The notes under the pieces were generated by a model that did not search any database, was not told where the DNA came from, and saw nothing but the letters and a program-made list of their open reading frames with translations. From Shewanella xiamenensis (lineage in GTDB: Bacteria; Pseudomonadota; Gammaproteobacteria; Enterobacterales; Shewanellaceae), in NCBI RefSeq assembly GCF_014647135.1, contig NZ_BMOP01000012.1, positions 74,493 through 138,492 of the forward strand: 64,000 nt of DNA. Direction: 5' to 3'. The translations under genes were made by a program, and so were the position numbers. Shown here one piece after another: positions 26,492-36,677 of the stretch; within the stretch, counting starts at the first letter, position 1; each line of letters opens with the position of its first letter.

Positions 26492-29400
26492 ATGCTGAAG
26501 TTAATCCAATCCAACCAAATGGAAGTGCTCTGTGCTCATCTCGCTGCGTATTTGCGCCAACCACTACCCGGCACGGCGTTATTGCAAAACGAGCACATTT
26601 TGGTGCAAAGCCCTGGGATGTCGACTTGGTTACGCCTTGAAATTGCAAAACAAAATGGCATTGCCGCCGCGCTTGAGTTCCCTTTGCCCTCCAGTTTTAT
26701 TTGGCAACTGTGCCACGATTTACTGCCCAATGTCCCCAAGGAAAACGCCTTTACTAAAGCGGCAATGACCTGGAAATTAATGCAACTACTGCCTCGCCTA
26801 CTTGAGGAGGAATCCTTTGGGCCACTGCGGCATTATTTAGGTCATATGGAGTCAAGCAGCCCCGACTCGAGCACAACAAATAATCAACTTGAAGCGTCAA
26901 ACTCAATCGCCGCCGATAATATTAAGCTTTATCAGCTCTGCGGCCGTATCGCCGATATCTTCGACCAATATTTAGTTTACCGCCCCGACTGGATTGCCGC
27001 ATGGGAAGCCAATGAACCACTCGATGCACTCAAATTAAATGAGGAACAACGCTGGCAACCTATTCTTTGGCGGGCGCTGATTGCCTTCAACCGTGACGAA
27101 CTGCGTCAAAGCCATTACCACAGGGCCAATTTACATCAGGATTTAATTGCCGCGCTGGCTGATAGCACCCATTCCATTGCCAAATTGCCTGAGCGTTTAT
27201 TTGTGTTTGGCATTTCGTCTATGGCCCCACAAACCATTGACGTGCTCCACCAGCTCGCGGGCCGAATTGATGTCATCATCCTTAACCTCAGCCCCTGCCA
27301 GCATTATTGGGGCGATATTATCGATCCTCGGCATCGAGCGCGAATGGCACTGCAATATGCTGGTAAACGCCAATTGGCCGAGCAATGGGAGGATAAACTC
27401 GAGGTCGGCAATCCGCTGCTTGCCAACAATGGCAAAATGGGACGCGAATTACTCGATATGCTGCTCGAACTCCCGCCCGAATACTGCGATTTTGGCGACG
27501 ATGTGTACTGCGAGCCCTGCGGCGATCCTAACGATCCGCATAGCAATGCCAACATGCTGGCCGGGGTGCAATACGATATCTTAGAAATGCAGACCCTCGA
27601 CCGCGTACTCGGGCCAGATGCCGAGCTATATCAAGATGTTGCTAATCGAAGAGTGTTAAAAAACAGCGACCATTCGATTCAAATCAAGAGCTGTCACAGC
27701 CCACTGCGCGAAGTCGAAACCTTACACGATCATTTACTCGACCTGCTGGATCGCGACAACCAACTCACGCCCAAAGATATTGTGGTAATGATGCCAGATG
27801 TCGCCGCCTACGCGCCCTATATCGATGCGGTGTTTGCCGCCAAACAGGGGCTCGAATATATCCCCTACGCCATTGCCGACCGCGGCGCGGCGCAGGAATC
27901 GCCACTCATTAATAGCTTTTTGAATTTACTCAATATTAATCAGAGTCGCTTCGGACTGACCGATATTTTAAGCATTTTAGAAGTGCCAGCGATTTTACGG
28001 CGTTTTCAACTCGAAGAAGACGAGCTACCACTGATCCGCCGTTGGTTAGATGAAGCCGGTGTGCGTTGGGGGCGCGATGAGCAAAGCCGTGTTAAACAGG
28101 GCGTGCCTGCCTTTGAGCAAAATTCTTGGGCCTTTGGCATCAAACGGTTAATCTTGGGCTATGCCTTAAGGGACGATGCCCCCTTGTATCAAGCAAGCCC
28201 ACAGGCACCAAGCTATTTAGTGGTTTCAGGGGTAGAAGGCCAATCGGCACAGGCCCTTGGCAAACTGTTGAACTTTATTGAAGTCCTCGATGAAACCACA
28301 CTGCAATTAGCCCAGCCTCAAGTGCCTTGCCAGCGTTTATTGGAACTGACTGAACTGTTAAATGCTTTTTACGCCCCCGATGAGGATGAGCGTGAGCAGT
28401 TACAGGAAATCCGCGACGCCATTGCCACCTTAGAGCAAGAGTTACTGGCCGCCAGCCCTGCTGACAGCTATACAACGGCATACGACGTTAACCCCAATTT
28501 TTTAGACCAAAGCGGCTTACACTCAAACGCCTTGAACTTAAGCATCGAAGTACTCGCACAATGGTTTAATCAGCGCTTAACCGAGTCACGGGTTGGCCAG
28601 CGTTATCTTGCGGGCAGTGTAAATTTTTGTACCTTAATGCCGATGCGCTCGATTCCATTTAAGGTGGTGTGCCTGCTCGGCATGAATGATGGCATATATC
28701 CGCGCATGCAACATCCTGTGGGCTTTGATCTGATGGCACATTTTGGTGCTCGCAAAGGCGATCGCTCCCGCAGATTAGACGATAGGTACTTGTTTTTAGA
28801 AGCACTACTCTCGGCACGGGAACAGCTTTACATCAGCTATATTGGCCGCAGTGAGCGGGATAACTCGGAGCGCATTCCCTCTATGCTAGTCTCCGAGCTG
28901 ATTGAATATTGCCAGCTCTGTTATGTGCCAGAATCGCTTACAGCAGAAACTCCAGCCGTGGGTAATGAAGCCGCCCAACAGGCATTGCTTGAGACCATCA
29001 TAAGCCACCAGCCGCTACAACCTTTTGATCCTAAACTGTATCAGTCAACAGAGCCGCAAGCGCAGGCGATAAAACAAAGTTACAGCCAGCAATGGTGCCC
29101 ACCGGACATCAGCACGCAATCACTCCAGTGTCGTTTTATTGATGCCAACACGCTGATCGTGCTCGAAGATGACACGATTGGGGATAGTGATATTCAACAA
29201 GATGTTGAGCCACTAAGCGAAGAAGAACATGTCGATATCTCCGCTTTTATCCGATTCTTTCGTAATCCCGCGCAATATTTCTTTAACCGCACACTAAAGG
29301 TTGATTTAAACCTGAATATTCAAGCGGATGATAATGATGAGCCTTTTAGCCTCAATGCGCTTGAGCGTTATCTGTTACAGGCAAGGTTGCTCGATGATGC

Positions 29401-30271
29401 GCTCGAGCAAGGAGCTCTCGAACAAGGACAGGCGCAGCCCAGTAGCGAACTATTACAACGCTTAAAAGCCAGTGGTAATTTACCCATGCAGCCCTTTGAT
29501 GATCTGCTGCTGCGCCAATATAGCCATGATATCGCGCCGCTTGTCGGCAGAACCTTATTTATGCGTGGCGATGTCCCCCCGTGCCATGCGGATATTCGGC
29601 TCGCCTTTGAGTTACCTCATCAGAACGCAGGGAATCAGGTAAAAACCAAGCGCGTGATCCTCGAAGGTCGCATTGATGATATCAGTCCAAAAGGCTTGGT
29701 CAGTTGTCGGCCCGGCAGTGCCCATGGGCGGGATATTTTAGCGCTGTATCTGCGCCATTTATGTTTAATGGCCGCTGGTCTAACTCAACCTAGCGATCAT
29801 CTACAACCTAGCTATCTACTCGATATGGGGCATTTTCACGCTCTCTCGCCCATTGCACCAAAGCAGGCCCATGCTCAACTGGCTCACTTGTTACAACATT
29901 TTTATCAGGGACAGTTGCATCCACTGTGTTTTATGCCCAAAACCTCCCTTGCCTACGCCAGTGCAGAGATCAATCAGGATGAAACCAGTCAACTTGATGG
30001 CCAGCACGATAGTCAACACAGTGTGCGGCTAGAGGCGGCGCAAAGCGAATGGCTGGACGAACAAGGTGAGCTTGGCGAAGGCACCGATCCCCATTACCAG
30101 CGGCTATTTCGGTTTCCGCAGGATTTTACCGAAGCAAATTTTGGCAAACTGGCCAACGAGATCTATCGACCCATGCTGAGCTTGTACCATAAAGACACCC
30201 TCGCCCAACTTGAGGAGTTTGTACTCAATGTAGAACCACAAGCCGCAATATCAGAGGGAGCGCAGCAATGA
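26492..30271 (+). CDS. recC: Exodeoxyribonuclease V gamma subunit
   Basis: 1259 residues from ATG 26492 (MLKLIQSNQMEVL...); a TTG 39 bases upstream is less likely. RecC-typical opening IQSNQMEVLCAHLAAYL, ILVQSPGMSTWLRLEIAKQNGIAA and FNFCTLMPMRSIPFKVVCLLGMNDGIYPR-like blocks (about 700-750) are clear. RecC holds RecB and RecD together, splits the DNA strands and recognises Chi. It is longer than E. coli RecC (~1120) because of low-complexity segments. First gene of recC-recB-recD, overlapping recB by four bases. A gap of ~109 bases separates it from the transglutaminase gene. Confidence 0.95.
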   Translation: MLKLIQSNQMEVLCAHLAAYLRQPLPGTALLQNEHILVQSPGMSTWLRLEIAKQNGIAAALEFPLPSSFIWQLCHDLLPNVPKENAFTKAAMTWKLMQLLPRLLEEESFGPLRHYLGHMESSSPDSSTTNNQLEASNSIAADNIKLYQLCGRIADIFDQYLVYRPDWIAAWEANEPLDALKLNEEQRWQPILWRALIAFNRDELRQSHYHRANLHQDLIAALADSTHSIAKLPERLFVFGISSMAPQTIDVLHQLAGRIDVIILNLSPCQHYWGDIIDPRHRARMALQYAGKRQLAEQWEDKLEVGNPLLANNGKMGRELLDMLLELPPEYCDFGDDVYCEPCGDPNDPHSNANMLAGVQYDILEMQTLDRVLGPDAELYQDVANRRVLKNSDHSIQIKSCHSPLREVETLHDHLLDLLDRDNQLTPKDIVVMMPDVAAYAPYIDAVFAAKQGLEYIPYAIADRGAAQESPLINSFLNLLNINQSRFGLTDILSILEVPAILRRFQLEEDELPLIRRWLDEAGVRWGRDEQSRVKQGVPAFEQNSWAFGIKRLILGYALRDDAPLYQASPQAPSYLVVSGVEGQSAQALGKLLNFIEVLDETTLQLAQPQVPCQRLLELTELLNAFYAPDEDEREQLQEIRDAIATLEQELLAASPADSYTTAYDVNPNFLDQSGLHSNALNLSIEVLAQWFNQRLTESRVGQRYLAGSVNFCTLMPMRSIPFKVVCLLGMNDGIYPRMQHPVGFDLMAHFGARKGDRSRRLDDRYLFLEALLSAREQLYISYIGRSERDNSERIPSMLVSELIEYCQLCYVPESLTAETPAVGNEAAQQALLETIISHQPLQPFDPKLYQSTEPQAQAIKQSYSQQWCPPDISTQSLQCRFIDANTLIVLEDDTIGDSDIQQDVEPLSEEEHVDISAFIRFFRNPAQYFFNRTLKVDLNLNIQADDNDEPFSLNALERYLLQARLLDDALEQGALEQGQAQPSSELLQRLKASGNLPMQPFDDLLLRQYSHDIAPLVGRTLFMRGDVPPCHADIRLAFELPHQNAGNQVKTKRVILEGRIDDISPKGLVSCRPGSAHGRDILALYLRHLCLMAAGLTQPSDHLQPSYLLDMGHFHALSPIAPKQAHAQLAHLLQHFYQGQLHPLCFMPKTSLAYASAEINQDETSQLDGQHDSQHSVRLEAAQSEWLDEQGELGEGTDPHYQRLFRFPQDFTEANFGKLANEIYRPMLSLYHKDTLAQLEEFVLNVEPQAAISEGAQQ

Positions 30272-33200
30272 GTGAACTATCAAACAATATGATACTTGCG
30301 ACTACATCACAGGCGCTGCCATTAGATCCGCTCACTCTGCCATTTGGTGGTAGCCGATTGATAGAGGCCAGTGCGGGCACAGGTAAAACCTATACGATTT
30401 CGGGCTTGTATCTGCGACTACTGCTTGGGGATGGCTTAAGCGAACCACTGAGTTGCGAACAAATTCTGGTAGTAACCTTCACCAATGCCGCCACCGAGGA
30501 GCTGCGGGACAGAATTCGCCGCCGTATACAAGTGGCTTTTAAGTGTTTCTTAGGGCTTGAAATTAACGATCCCTTTGTACAGGCGCTGTACGATAAGACC
30601 CCTGAAGCCGAGCGCGCTATCGCCCTAAGACGCTTCGACTTAGCGCTCAAATCCCTCGACGAAGCGGCGATTTTTACCATTCACGGTTTTTGCCAACGGA
30701 TCTTAGCCGATCTCGCCTTCGAATCCTCTTTACTGTTCGAGTCAGATTTTACCTTAGACGACAGCGAGTTTTTGCACCATGCGGTGCGGGACTTTTGGCG
30801 TGAAGCCTGCTATCCGCTGCCGGAATATTTAGCCCAGATTATTGCCAGCGAATTTGGCGATCCCGATGGCTTAGTCAAGCAGCTTCGGGCCTTGCTCGGT
30901 GCCAGTGAAGCAAAACCGCTTAAACCCGTGCAGCCCTTTGCTCGTTTGGCAGAATCCTTAAGCCAGAGTGTGCAACGCTTTAAACTCGCCTGGCCGCGTG
31001 GCCGCGACGCGCTGTTAGAGCTACTACATAGCCTGCCACTTAACGGCCAACGTTTTGGTAAGGCGAGCGACAATTACCCTAAACTCGCGGAAATGTTCGA
31101 CCAACTGGACAACTTTATCGCCTTTGGTCATGGCTTACCGCCGCTCAAAGTGCTTGAGGCCTTGTCACTCTCAGAGCTTAAGCTCAATAAAGGCGGTGTA
31201 CTCCCAAGTGCCAGTGAAGCACCACTGCTTGACCATATGGAGCAATTAGCCACGCTAATTAACGCCATTAAACCCGCGTTTTTATTCAGTGCTAAGCAAG
31301 GGATCAGCGAGCGGTTTGCTAAGCAAAAACAGCTTAAAAATGTGCTGACACCGGATGATTTGCTGACCACCTTAGCCGCAGCGATGCAGGCCAATCCTGA
31401 TACTTTGCCAAAAGCGGTGGCAAGTCGCTTCCCTGTGGCCTTAATCGATGAATTCCAAGATACCGATCCTTTGCAATTTGCGATTTTCTCGGGGATTTAT
31501 CAAACCCGTTTGGGGATTGAAGCGCAAAATTCGACGGCTGTCGAACCTAAGGCTCGCACGGATAGCAAATTAAGCCTGCTGATGATTGGTGACCCCAAAC
31601 AGGCGATTTATGCCTTTCGCGGCGCCGATATTTACACCTATATCGAGGCGCGCAGGCAAACCCAAGCACACTATTTTCTCGACACTAACTATCGCTCGAG
31701 TCGTAATCTGGTGACGGGAGTGAATCACCTATTTGCCCAGCATCCCAATCCTTTTATTAGCCAATCGATTCCCTTCGATCCGGTCAAAACACCCGCCAGT
31801 GCGGCGGCAAAACAGTTAGTCGAAAGTACAGCCAATAGTGCCGCACTGCGGTTAAAACTGTTACGCGAGGGCGAAACGGGGCTGAATAAAGCCAGCGCCA
31901 GACAAACCTTGGCCGAAGATACCGCCGCCGAGATCACCCGTTTACTCACCGAGGCCGCTAATGGCCAATGCCATACGCCAAAAGGGCCGTTAATTGCCAA
32001 AGATATCGCCATCTTAGTGCGGGATAGAAACGAAGCTGCGGTCATGAAAACGGCGCTCAGTAAACGCCAAATTGGCGCGGTCTTTTTAAGTCGCGACAGC
32101 GTATTTGATACAGTGGAAGCGCGGGAAATGGCGCTCATTCTGCGCGCATTAGCCAGTCCCAAGGATGAGCGCGCCCTTCGCAGCGCTCTCGCCACCGCGC
32201 TACTTGGCTATAGCGCCAAGCAAATTCATGCCTTTAACCAAGATGAAGAGCAGCGCCAAATGCTGCTCGAACAGTTTTTTGCGCTACATCAGATCTGGCA
32301 AAAGCGCGGCATTATGCCGGCGCTGCTGAGTTTAGCCAACGCTACCCATATGGTGGCACGCCTACTGCAAACACCCAGCGTTACCGCCACTGCCAGCCAA
32401 GATAGCGAAGAGCCCGATGAGGCGAGCAATGGCGAGAGGCGACTAACAGATTTTCGCCACTTAGCCGAGCTGTTGCAGCAAAAGGCCACTGAGATTGATG
32501 GCATCAGTGCCCTACTCAATTGGTATGAGCAACAACTAATTGATAATACAGGGGCAGATGAGCAGCAGCTTCGCCTTGAGAGTGAGCAAAATCTGGTGCA
32601 AATCGTGACGATCCATAAGAGTAAGGGACTGGAATACCCAGTGTGTTTTATCCCCTTTGTTAGCCTTGCGCGGGATAATCGCCGCCGCCCGACACCCATG
32701 CTCTATCACAGAACCGATGCGGATGGGGCACAAGAGCTGGTATGGGATATTGAAGGCACAGACGAAGGCTGGGAGCAGGCAAAGCAAGAAACCTTAGCCG
32801 AAGATCTTCGCCTACTTTATGTGGCGCTCACCCGCCCCGTATACCTGTGTTATTTGTACATCGCTAACCATAGCCGGATGTTAAAAGCCGGGATCAAAAG
32901 CCAATTGCATGAAACCGCTATCGGTTACCTTTTAGGCATTACCGATGCCGACTGTGATTTTGCTCGTCTGCACAATGCGGCGCAGGCGCTGCTTAATGGT
33001 GTCGAGTCGAATGCACAAGCGATCAGCGTTGAGTGTGTGGCTGACAACATTGCTGATAGCAAGCTGCACACGGGTGAAATGCAATCCCACACCTTAACTG
33101 CCCGTAATGTCACCCGTCAGTATCGCACCCCATGGCGAGTAGGCAGTTATTCAGGCTTAGTCAAAAATGCACCCCACGCCAAAGCCAGCCCGGGCGCTGA

Positions 33201-34068
33201 TGATGAAGTTAGCGCGGTATTTGGCGCAGAATCAGCCAATAGCCTAAGTGAATCCTCATGGCAAGATACCGCTGATATGCCACAACTGCCGCTACTCAAT
33301 CGCTTTAGCTTTGAGCGCGGTGCCAATGCGGGGAGTTTTATGCACTTAGTGCTTGAGTTAATTGATTTTACCCAAGCTAAAACCGACTTACCGCGAGAGC
33401 TACCTAAGGCCATGTTGCAATATGGTATCGCCCCCGAATGGCAAACCGTATTGCAAGACTGGTATATGGAAATATTGCAGGCTCCGCTGGCATTAATGGC
33501 GCAGGATAATCAGCTCATCAATCCCGAGCTGTGTTTAGCCGCGCTCGCGCCGCAACACACCTTAGTGGAGATGGAGTTTTACCTGCCTTTAAATCAATTA
33601 AAAGATGCAGAGCTTAATCAACTCCTCGGGCAATTTGGTTACGATACCGCGCTGCATTTTGATGAATTACAGGGCATGCTCAAGGGCTTTATCGACTTAA
33701 CCTTTGAATATCAAGGTCAGTTTTATATCGCCGACTATAAATCAAACCATTTAGGCGACACGATTCAGGCTTACCATTATGGTGCGCTTAAGCAGGCGAT
33801 TAGCGATCATAGGTACGATTTGCAATATATTCTCTACTCCCTCGCCCTGCATCGTTATTTGGCGATGCGACTGCCAAACTATGACTACGATACCCATATC
33901 GGCGGCTGTTATTACTTGTTTTTACGGGGAATGTCGGTTCAGTATCCCGGTTTTGGTGTTTACTACGATAAGCCACCTAAGGCGCTCATTCTCGCCTTAG
34001 ATGCGCTGTTTAACCGCAGCCAAGATGAAAGCCATATGAGTCAACATAATACGGAAGCGATGGCATGA
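30268..34068 (+). CDS. recB: Exodeoxyribonuclease V beta subunit (helicase-nuclease)
   Basis: 1266 residues. SF1A helicase motifs: Walker A IEASAGTGKTYTISGLYLR (about 32-50), VTFTNAATEELRDRIRRR, LIDEFQDTDPLQF (motif II), GDPKQAIYAFRGADIYTY (motif III), and IVTIHKSKGLEYPVCFIPF. The C-terminal nuclease domain has GFIDLTFEYQGQFYIADYKSN (Asp and Lys of the metal site, about 1140-1160). With RecC and RecD it unwinds and degrades double-strand ends, then loads RecA after Chi. It overlaps recC and recD by four bases on each side, so the three are coupled. Confidence 0.97.
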   Translation: MSELSNNMILATTSQALPLDPLTLPFGGSRLIEASAGTGKTYTISGLYLRLLLGDGLSEPLSCEQILVVTFTNAATEELRDRIRRRIQVAFKCFLGLEINDPFVQALYDKTPEAERAIALRRFDLALKSLDEAAIFTIHGFCQRILADLAFESSLLFESDFTLDDSEFLHHAVRDFWREACYPLPEYLAQIIASEFGDPDGLVKQLRALLGASEAKPLKPVQPFARLAESLSQSVQRFKLAWPRGRDALLELLHSLPLNGQRFGKASDNYPKLAEMFDQLDNFIAFGHGLPPLKVLEALSLSELKLNKGGVLPSASEAPLLDHMEQLATLINAIKPAFLFSAKQGISERFAKQKQLKNVLTPDDLLTTLAAAMQANPDTLPKAVASRFPVALIDEFQDTDPLQFAIFSGIYQTRLGIEAQNSTAVEPKARTDSKLSLLMIGDPKQAIYAFRGADIYTYIEARRQTQAHYFLDTNYRSSRNLVTGVNHLFAQHPNPFISQSIPFDPVKTPASAAAKQLVESTANSAALRLKLLREGETGLNKASARQTLAEDTAAEITRLLTEAANGQCHTPKGPLIAKDIAILVRDRNEAAVMKTALSKRQIGAVFLSRDSVFDTVEAREMALILRALASPKDERALRSALATALLGYSAKQIHAFNQDEEQRQMLLEQFFALHQIWQKRGIMPALLSLANATHMVARLLQTPSVTATASQDSEEPDEASNGERRLTDFRHLAELLQQKATEIDGISALLNWYEQQLIDNTGADEQQLRLESEQNLVQIVTIHKSKGLEYPVCFIPFVSLARDNRRRPTPMLYHRTDADGAQELVWDIEGTDEGWEQAKQETLAEDLRLLYVALTRPVYLCYLYIANHSRMLKAGIKSQLHETAIGYLLGITDADCDFARLHNAAQALLNGVESNAQAISVECVADNIADSKLHTGEMQSHTLTARNVTRQYRTPWRVGSYSGLVKNAPHAKASPGADDEVSAVFGAESANSLSESSWQDTADMPQLPLLNRFSFERGANAGSFMHLVLELIDFTQAKTDLPRELPKAMLQYGIAPEWQTVLQDWYMEILQAPLALMAQDNQLINPELCLAALAPQHTLVEMEFYLPLNQLKDAELNQLLGQFGYDTALHFDELQGMLKGFIDLTFEYQGQFYIADYKSNHLGDTIQAYHYGALKQAISDHRYDLQYILYSLALHRYLAMRLPNYDYDTHIGGCYYLFLRGMSVQYPGFGVYYDKPPKALILALDALFNRSQDESHMSQHNTEAMA

Positions 34069-36230
34069 ACCACAGCACCGATATGAATAGCACCGATATG
34101 AATAACGCCACAGCCCTTGCAGCCAATTGGTACAATGCAGGTGCACTCAGACTTAAAGCACCACTGGCTGAGTTGCTCAAATATTGGGAAAAAGAGCGGC
34201 TTATCACTGCACTTGATCGCCATTTTGCCCTTGAGATGGCCCGTCTTCATCCCAATGACGCCCAAGAGCCACTGTTTATGCTGCTGTGCGCCCTGTTGAG
34301 TCAGCAACTGTCGGCCCAACATACTTGTCTAGTGCTCGAATATATAGTGCCAACCAATCCGATGGCGGAATCGATAAACCGCTGTCAAATCCGTTTAAGC
34401 CTTACTGAACTGATTGACGCACTGCAACACTTTGACACCATTGGAGCACCAAATAGCAATAAACCACTGATTTTTGAGGATGGTAGACTCTATCTTGAGC
34501 GTTATCATCATTTTGAAACCCAAGTCGCCAGCGCCTTAACAAGGTTATCAGCGACGGCGCTTTCGTTAACGCCCTCGCAGCCTTTAGCATCGGATAATCA
34601 GTCACTTTTACAACTACGCAGGCAACTGGATTGCTTATTTCCAAGCGCAACCCAAACCGTTGAAGCAAATATCGATTGGCAAAAGGTCGCCACCGCTACT
34701 GCGCTCGGTAGAAAGCTAGCGGTGATAACCGGTGGCCCCGGTACAGGTAAAACCACCACGGTGACTAAATTGCTGTTGTTACAACAATTAGGTACACCAA
34801 AGCAGATAAGACTTGTCGCCCCGACAGGCAAAGCGGCCGCCCGTTTAAGCGAATCCATTAAGGCATCTAAAGCGAGACTCGAGCAGGAACTTAAGCAGGC
34901 TCAAGCGACAAACGAACTGGCGCAAAACCACGAAACCCAAGCCCTGTTAGCCGCGCTTAAGCAAGTACCGGAAGAGGCATCAACCTTACATCGCCTGCTG
35001 GGTGTCATCCCCAACTCAGCACATTTTCGCCATCATCAAGGCAACCCATTACGGCTCGATCTTTTGATTGTGGATGAAGCCTCCATGGTCGATTTACCTA
35101 TGATGTACAAGCTGCTTAGCGCATTGCCGGAACACGCAGGCTTAATATTGCTAGGGGATCAGGACCAACTCGCTTCAGTTGAGGCAGGCGCCGTACTTGC
35201 CGATATTTGCGCCGGACTTAAGCAAGCCTCGATGCAACATACCGAATGGAAAATGCGTTATAGCCAAGCACAGGCCGAACAATTAACCGCGCTCACGGGC
35301 TTTAATTTAACCCCCTTTATCCACGCTGAGCCTAAAATTGGCGATAGCCTGTGTATGTTAACCCACAGCCATCGATTTAAAGGCGATGCCGGGATTGGCT
35401 TGCTGGCCAGCGCAGTCAATCGTGCCGATATCGCGGGCATTTTAGCGGTATGGCAAAGAGGGCTAGCCGAATTAACCTGGCTAGAACACAGCGTAGATCA
35501 CAGCCAAACTCAAGCAAAAATCAGTGAACCTAGCAGTAATACCGGACTTAAAGCGCTACTTGCACAGGCCTGTGAGCAATACGGTGACTATTTGCGCCTA
35601 TTACAACCAACGCACGCCACCACAATACACACGAGTGAGCCATTTTGCCCGCCAAGCGCCATGGAGGCGATTGCCAAATTTAATCAATATCGCATTTTGT
35701 GCGCCATGCGAACCGGCGATTATGGTGTCGAAGGGATTAATCTTGCGGTGACGAAGGCGTTAGCACAGGCCAAACTTATTCAGCCGCAGCAGGAGTTTTA
35801 CCTCGGGCGCCCGATTATCATCCAAAGCAACGACTATAACTTAGGTCTGTTTAACGGCGATATTGGTTTGATTTTGCAGGATGAAGAGAGAGCTGACCGA
35901 CTGATGGCCCACTTTATCAAAGCCGATGGCAAACTGCTAAAAGTACTACCCGCAAGGCTACCTAGCCACGAAACCTGTTACGCCATGACGGTACATAAAA
36001 GTCAGGGCAGTGAATTTAATCGAGTCGCCCTAGTGCTCCCGCCAAATCCTAGTCTCGTTCAGTGGCAATTGCTCACCAAAGAGCTGATTTACACTGCTAT
36101 TACCCGTGCAAAACAACACTTTAGCTGTTTAGGCACACAGCAAGTCTTCGAGCGTGCTAGCTTGCAAGCTACCCAGCGCGCCTCAGGTTTAGCGGATAGA
36201 CTTTGGCGCGATAAGTCGATAATCAGCTAA
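34065..36230 (+). CDS. recD: Exodeoxyribonuclease V alpha subunit (5'-3' helicase)
   Basis: 721 residues, about 110 longer than E. coli RecD. The Walker A motif AVITGGPGTGKTTTVTKLL lies near residue 225, then VAPTGKAAARLSESI, LDLLIVDEASMVDLPMMYKLL (motif II), LGDQDQLASVEAGAVL (motif III), and near the end TVHKSQGSEFNRVALVLP and LIYTAITRAKQHFS. RecD is the fast 5'-3' motor of RecBCD and controls nuclease activity. The start overlaps the recB stop (ATGA). The N-terminus has a near-repeat (STDMNSTDMN). Extra length lies mainly in inserts around residues 260-300 and 450-520. Confidence 0.95.
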   Translation: MNHSTDMNSTDMNNATALAANWYNAGALRLKAPLAELLKYWEKERLITALDRHFALEMARLHPNDAQEPLFMLLCALLSQQLSAQHTCLVLEYIVPTNPMAESINRCQIRLSLTELIDALQHFDTIGAPNSNKPLIFEDGRLYLERYHHFETQVASALTRLSATALSLTPSQPLASDNQSLLQLRRQLDCLFPSATQTVEANIDWQKVATATALGRKLAVITGGPGTGKTTTVTKLLLLQQLGTPKQIRLVAPTGKAAARLSESIKASKARLEQELKQAQATNELAQNHETQALLAALKQVPEEASTLHRLLGVIPNSAHFRHHQGNPLRLDLLIVDEASMVDLPMMYKLLSALPEHAGLILLGDQDQLASVEAGAVLADICAGLKQASMQHTEWKMRYSQAQAEQLTALTGFNLTPFIHAEPKIGDSLCMLTHSHRFKGDAGIGLLASAVNRADIAGILAVWQRGLAELTWLEHSVDHSQTQAKISEPSSNTGLKALLAQACEQYGDYLRLLQPTHATTIHTSEPFCPPSAMEAIAKFNQYRILCAMRTGDYGVEGINLAVTKALAQAKLIQPQQEFYLGRPIIIQSNDYNLGLFNGDIGLILQDEERADRLMAHFIKADGKLLKVLPARLPSHETCYAMTVHKSQGSEFNRVALVLPPNPSLVQWQLLTKELIYTAITRAKQHFSCLGTQQVFERASLQATQRASGLADRLWRDKSIIS

Positions 36231-36284
36231 AATTTAACAAATTGATTAATAAATAAAAATAGCAAAAAAAGGAGCAAGGAGTTG

Positions 36285-36677
36285 ATGGAGCAAACAATGA
36301 TAAAACTGCAACAGATGCAAGATGTCATCAATTTATTTGATAGCATCAAGCCTGAGGCGCAGTTACCCGCGCAATACTATGACTGCACACGCTATATTCG
36401 TTGGTCTGAATTTGAGGCAATGCAAGTGTATGAGCTTGATTTTGAGCCTTATTTATCAATTGCTGAACGCTGTAACATGCGTTTTTTTACCCTGCATCAA
36501 AGCCAGCAACGTGTGTACCTTGCTCATTTAAATGATGCTGGTCACGCACCAAGATGGGAAGCCCGGCCACTATTATTACCTCAGTTGCGGGATATCGAGT
36601 TAATGACTCATCTTATGCAAGATCATGCCTATCAATTAGGGCTGAGGATCAATCTTAATCTATGCTATCCCGTTTAG
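36285..36677 (+). CDS. Hypothetical protein downstream of recD
   Basis: 130 residues from ATG 36285, preceded by an AAGGAG-rich leader; an ATG at 36297 is also possible. I do not recognise the family. It is soluble, with many aromatic residues (YYDCTRYIRWSEFEAMQVYELDFEPYL) and no membrane segment. It lies 54 bases after recD in the same direction and converges on hnoK, whose 3' end it overlaps by 4 bases. A real gene is likely because of its ribosome site, length and even composition. Function unknown. Confidence 0.7.
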   Translation: MEQTMIKLQQMQDVINLFDSIKPEAQLPAQYYDCTRYIRWSEFEAMQVYELDFEPYLSIAERCNMRFFTLHQSQQRVYLAHLNDAGHAPRWEARPLLLPQLRDIELMTHLMQDHAYQLGLRINLNLCYPV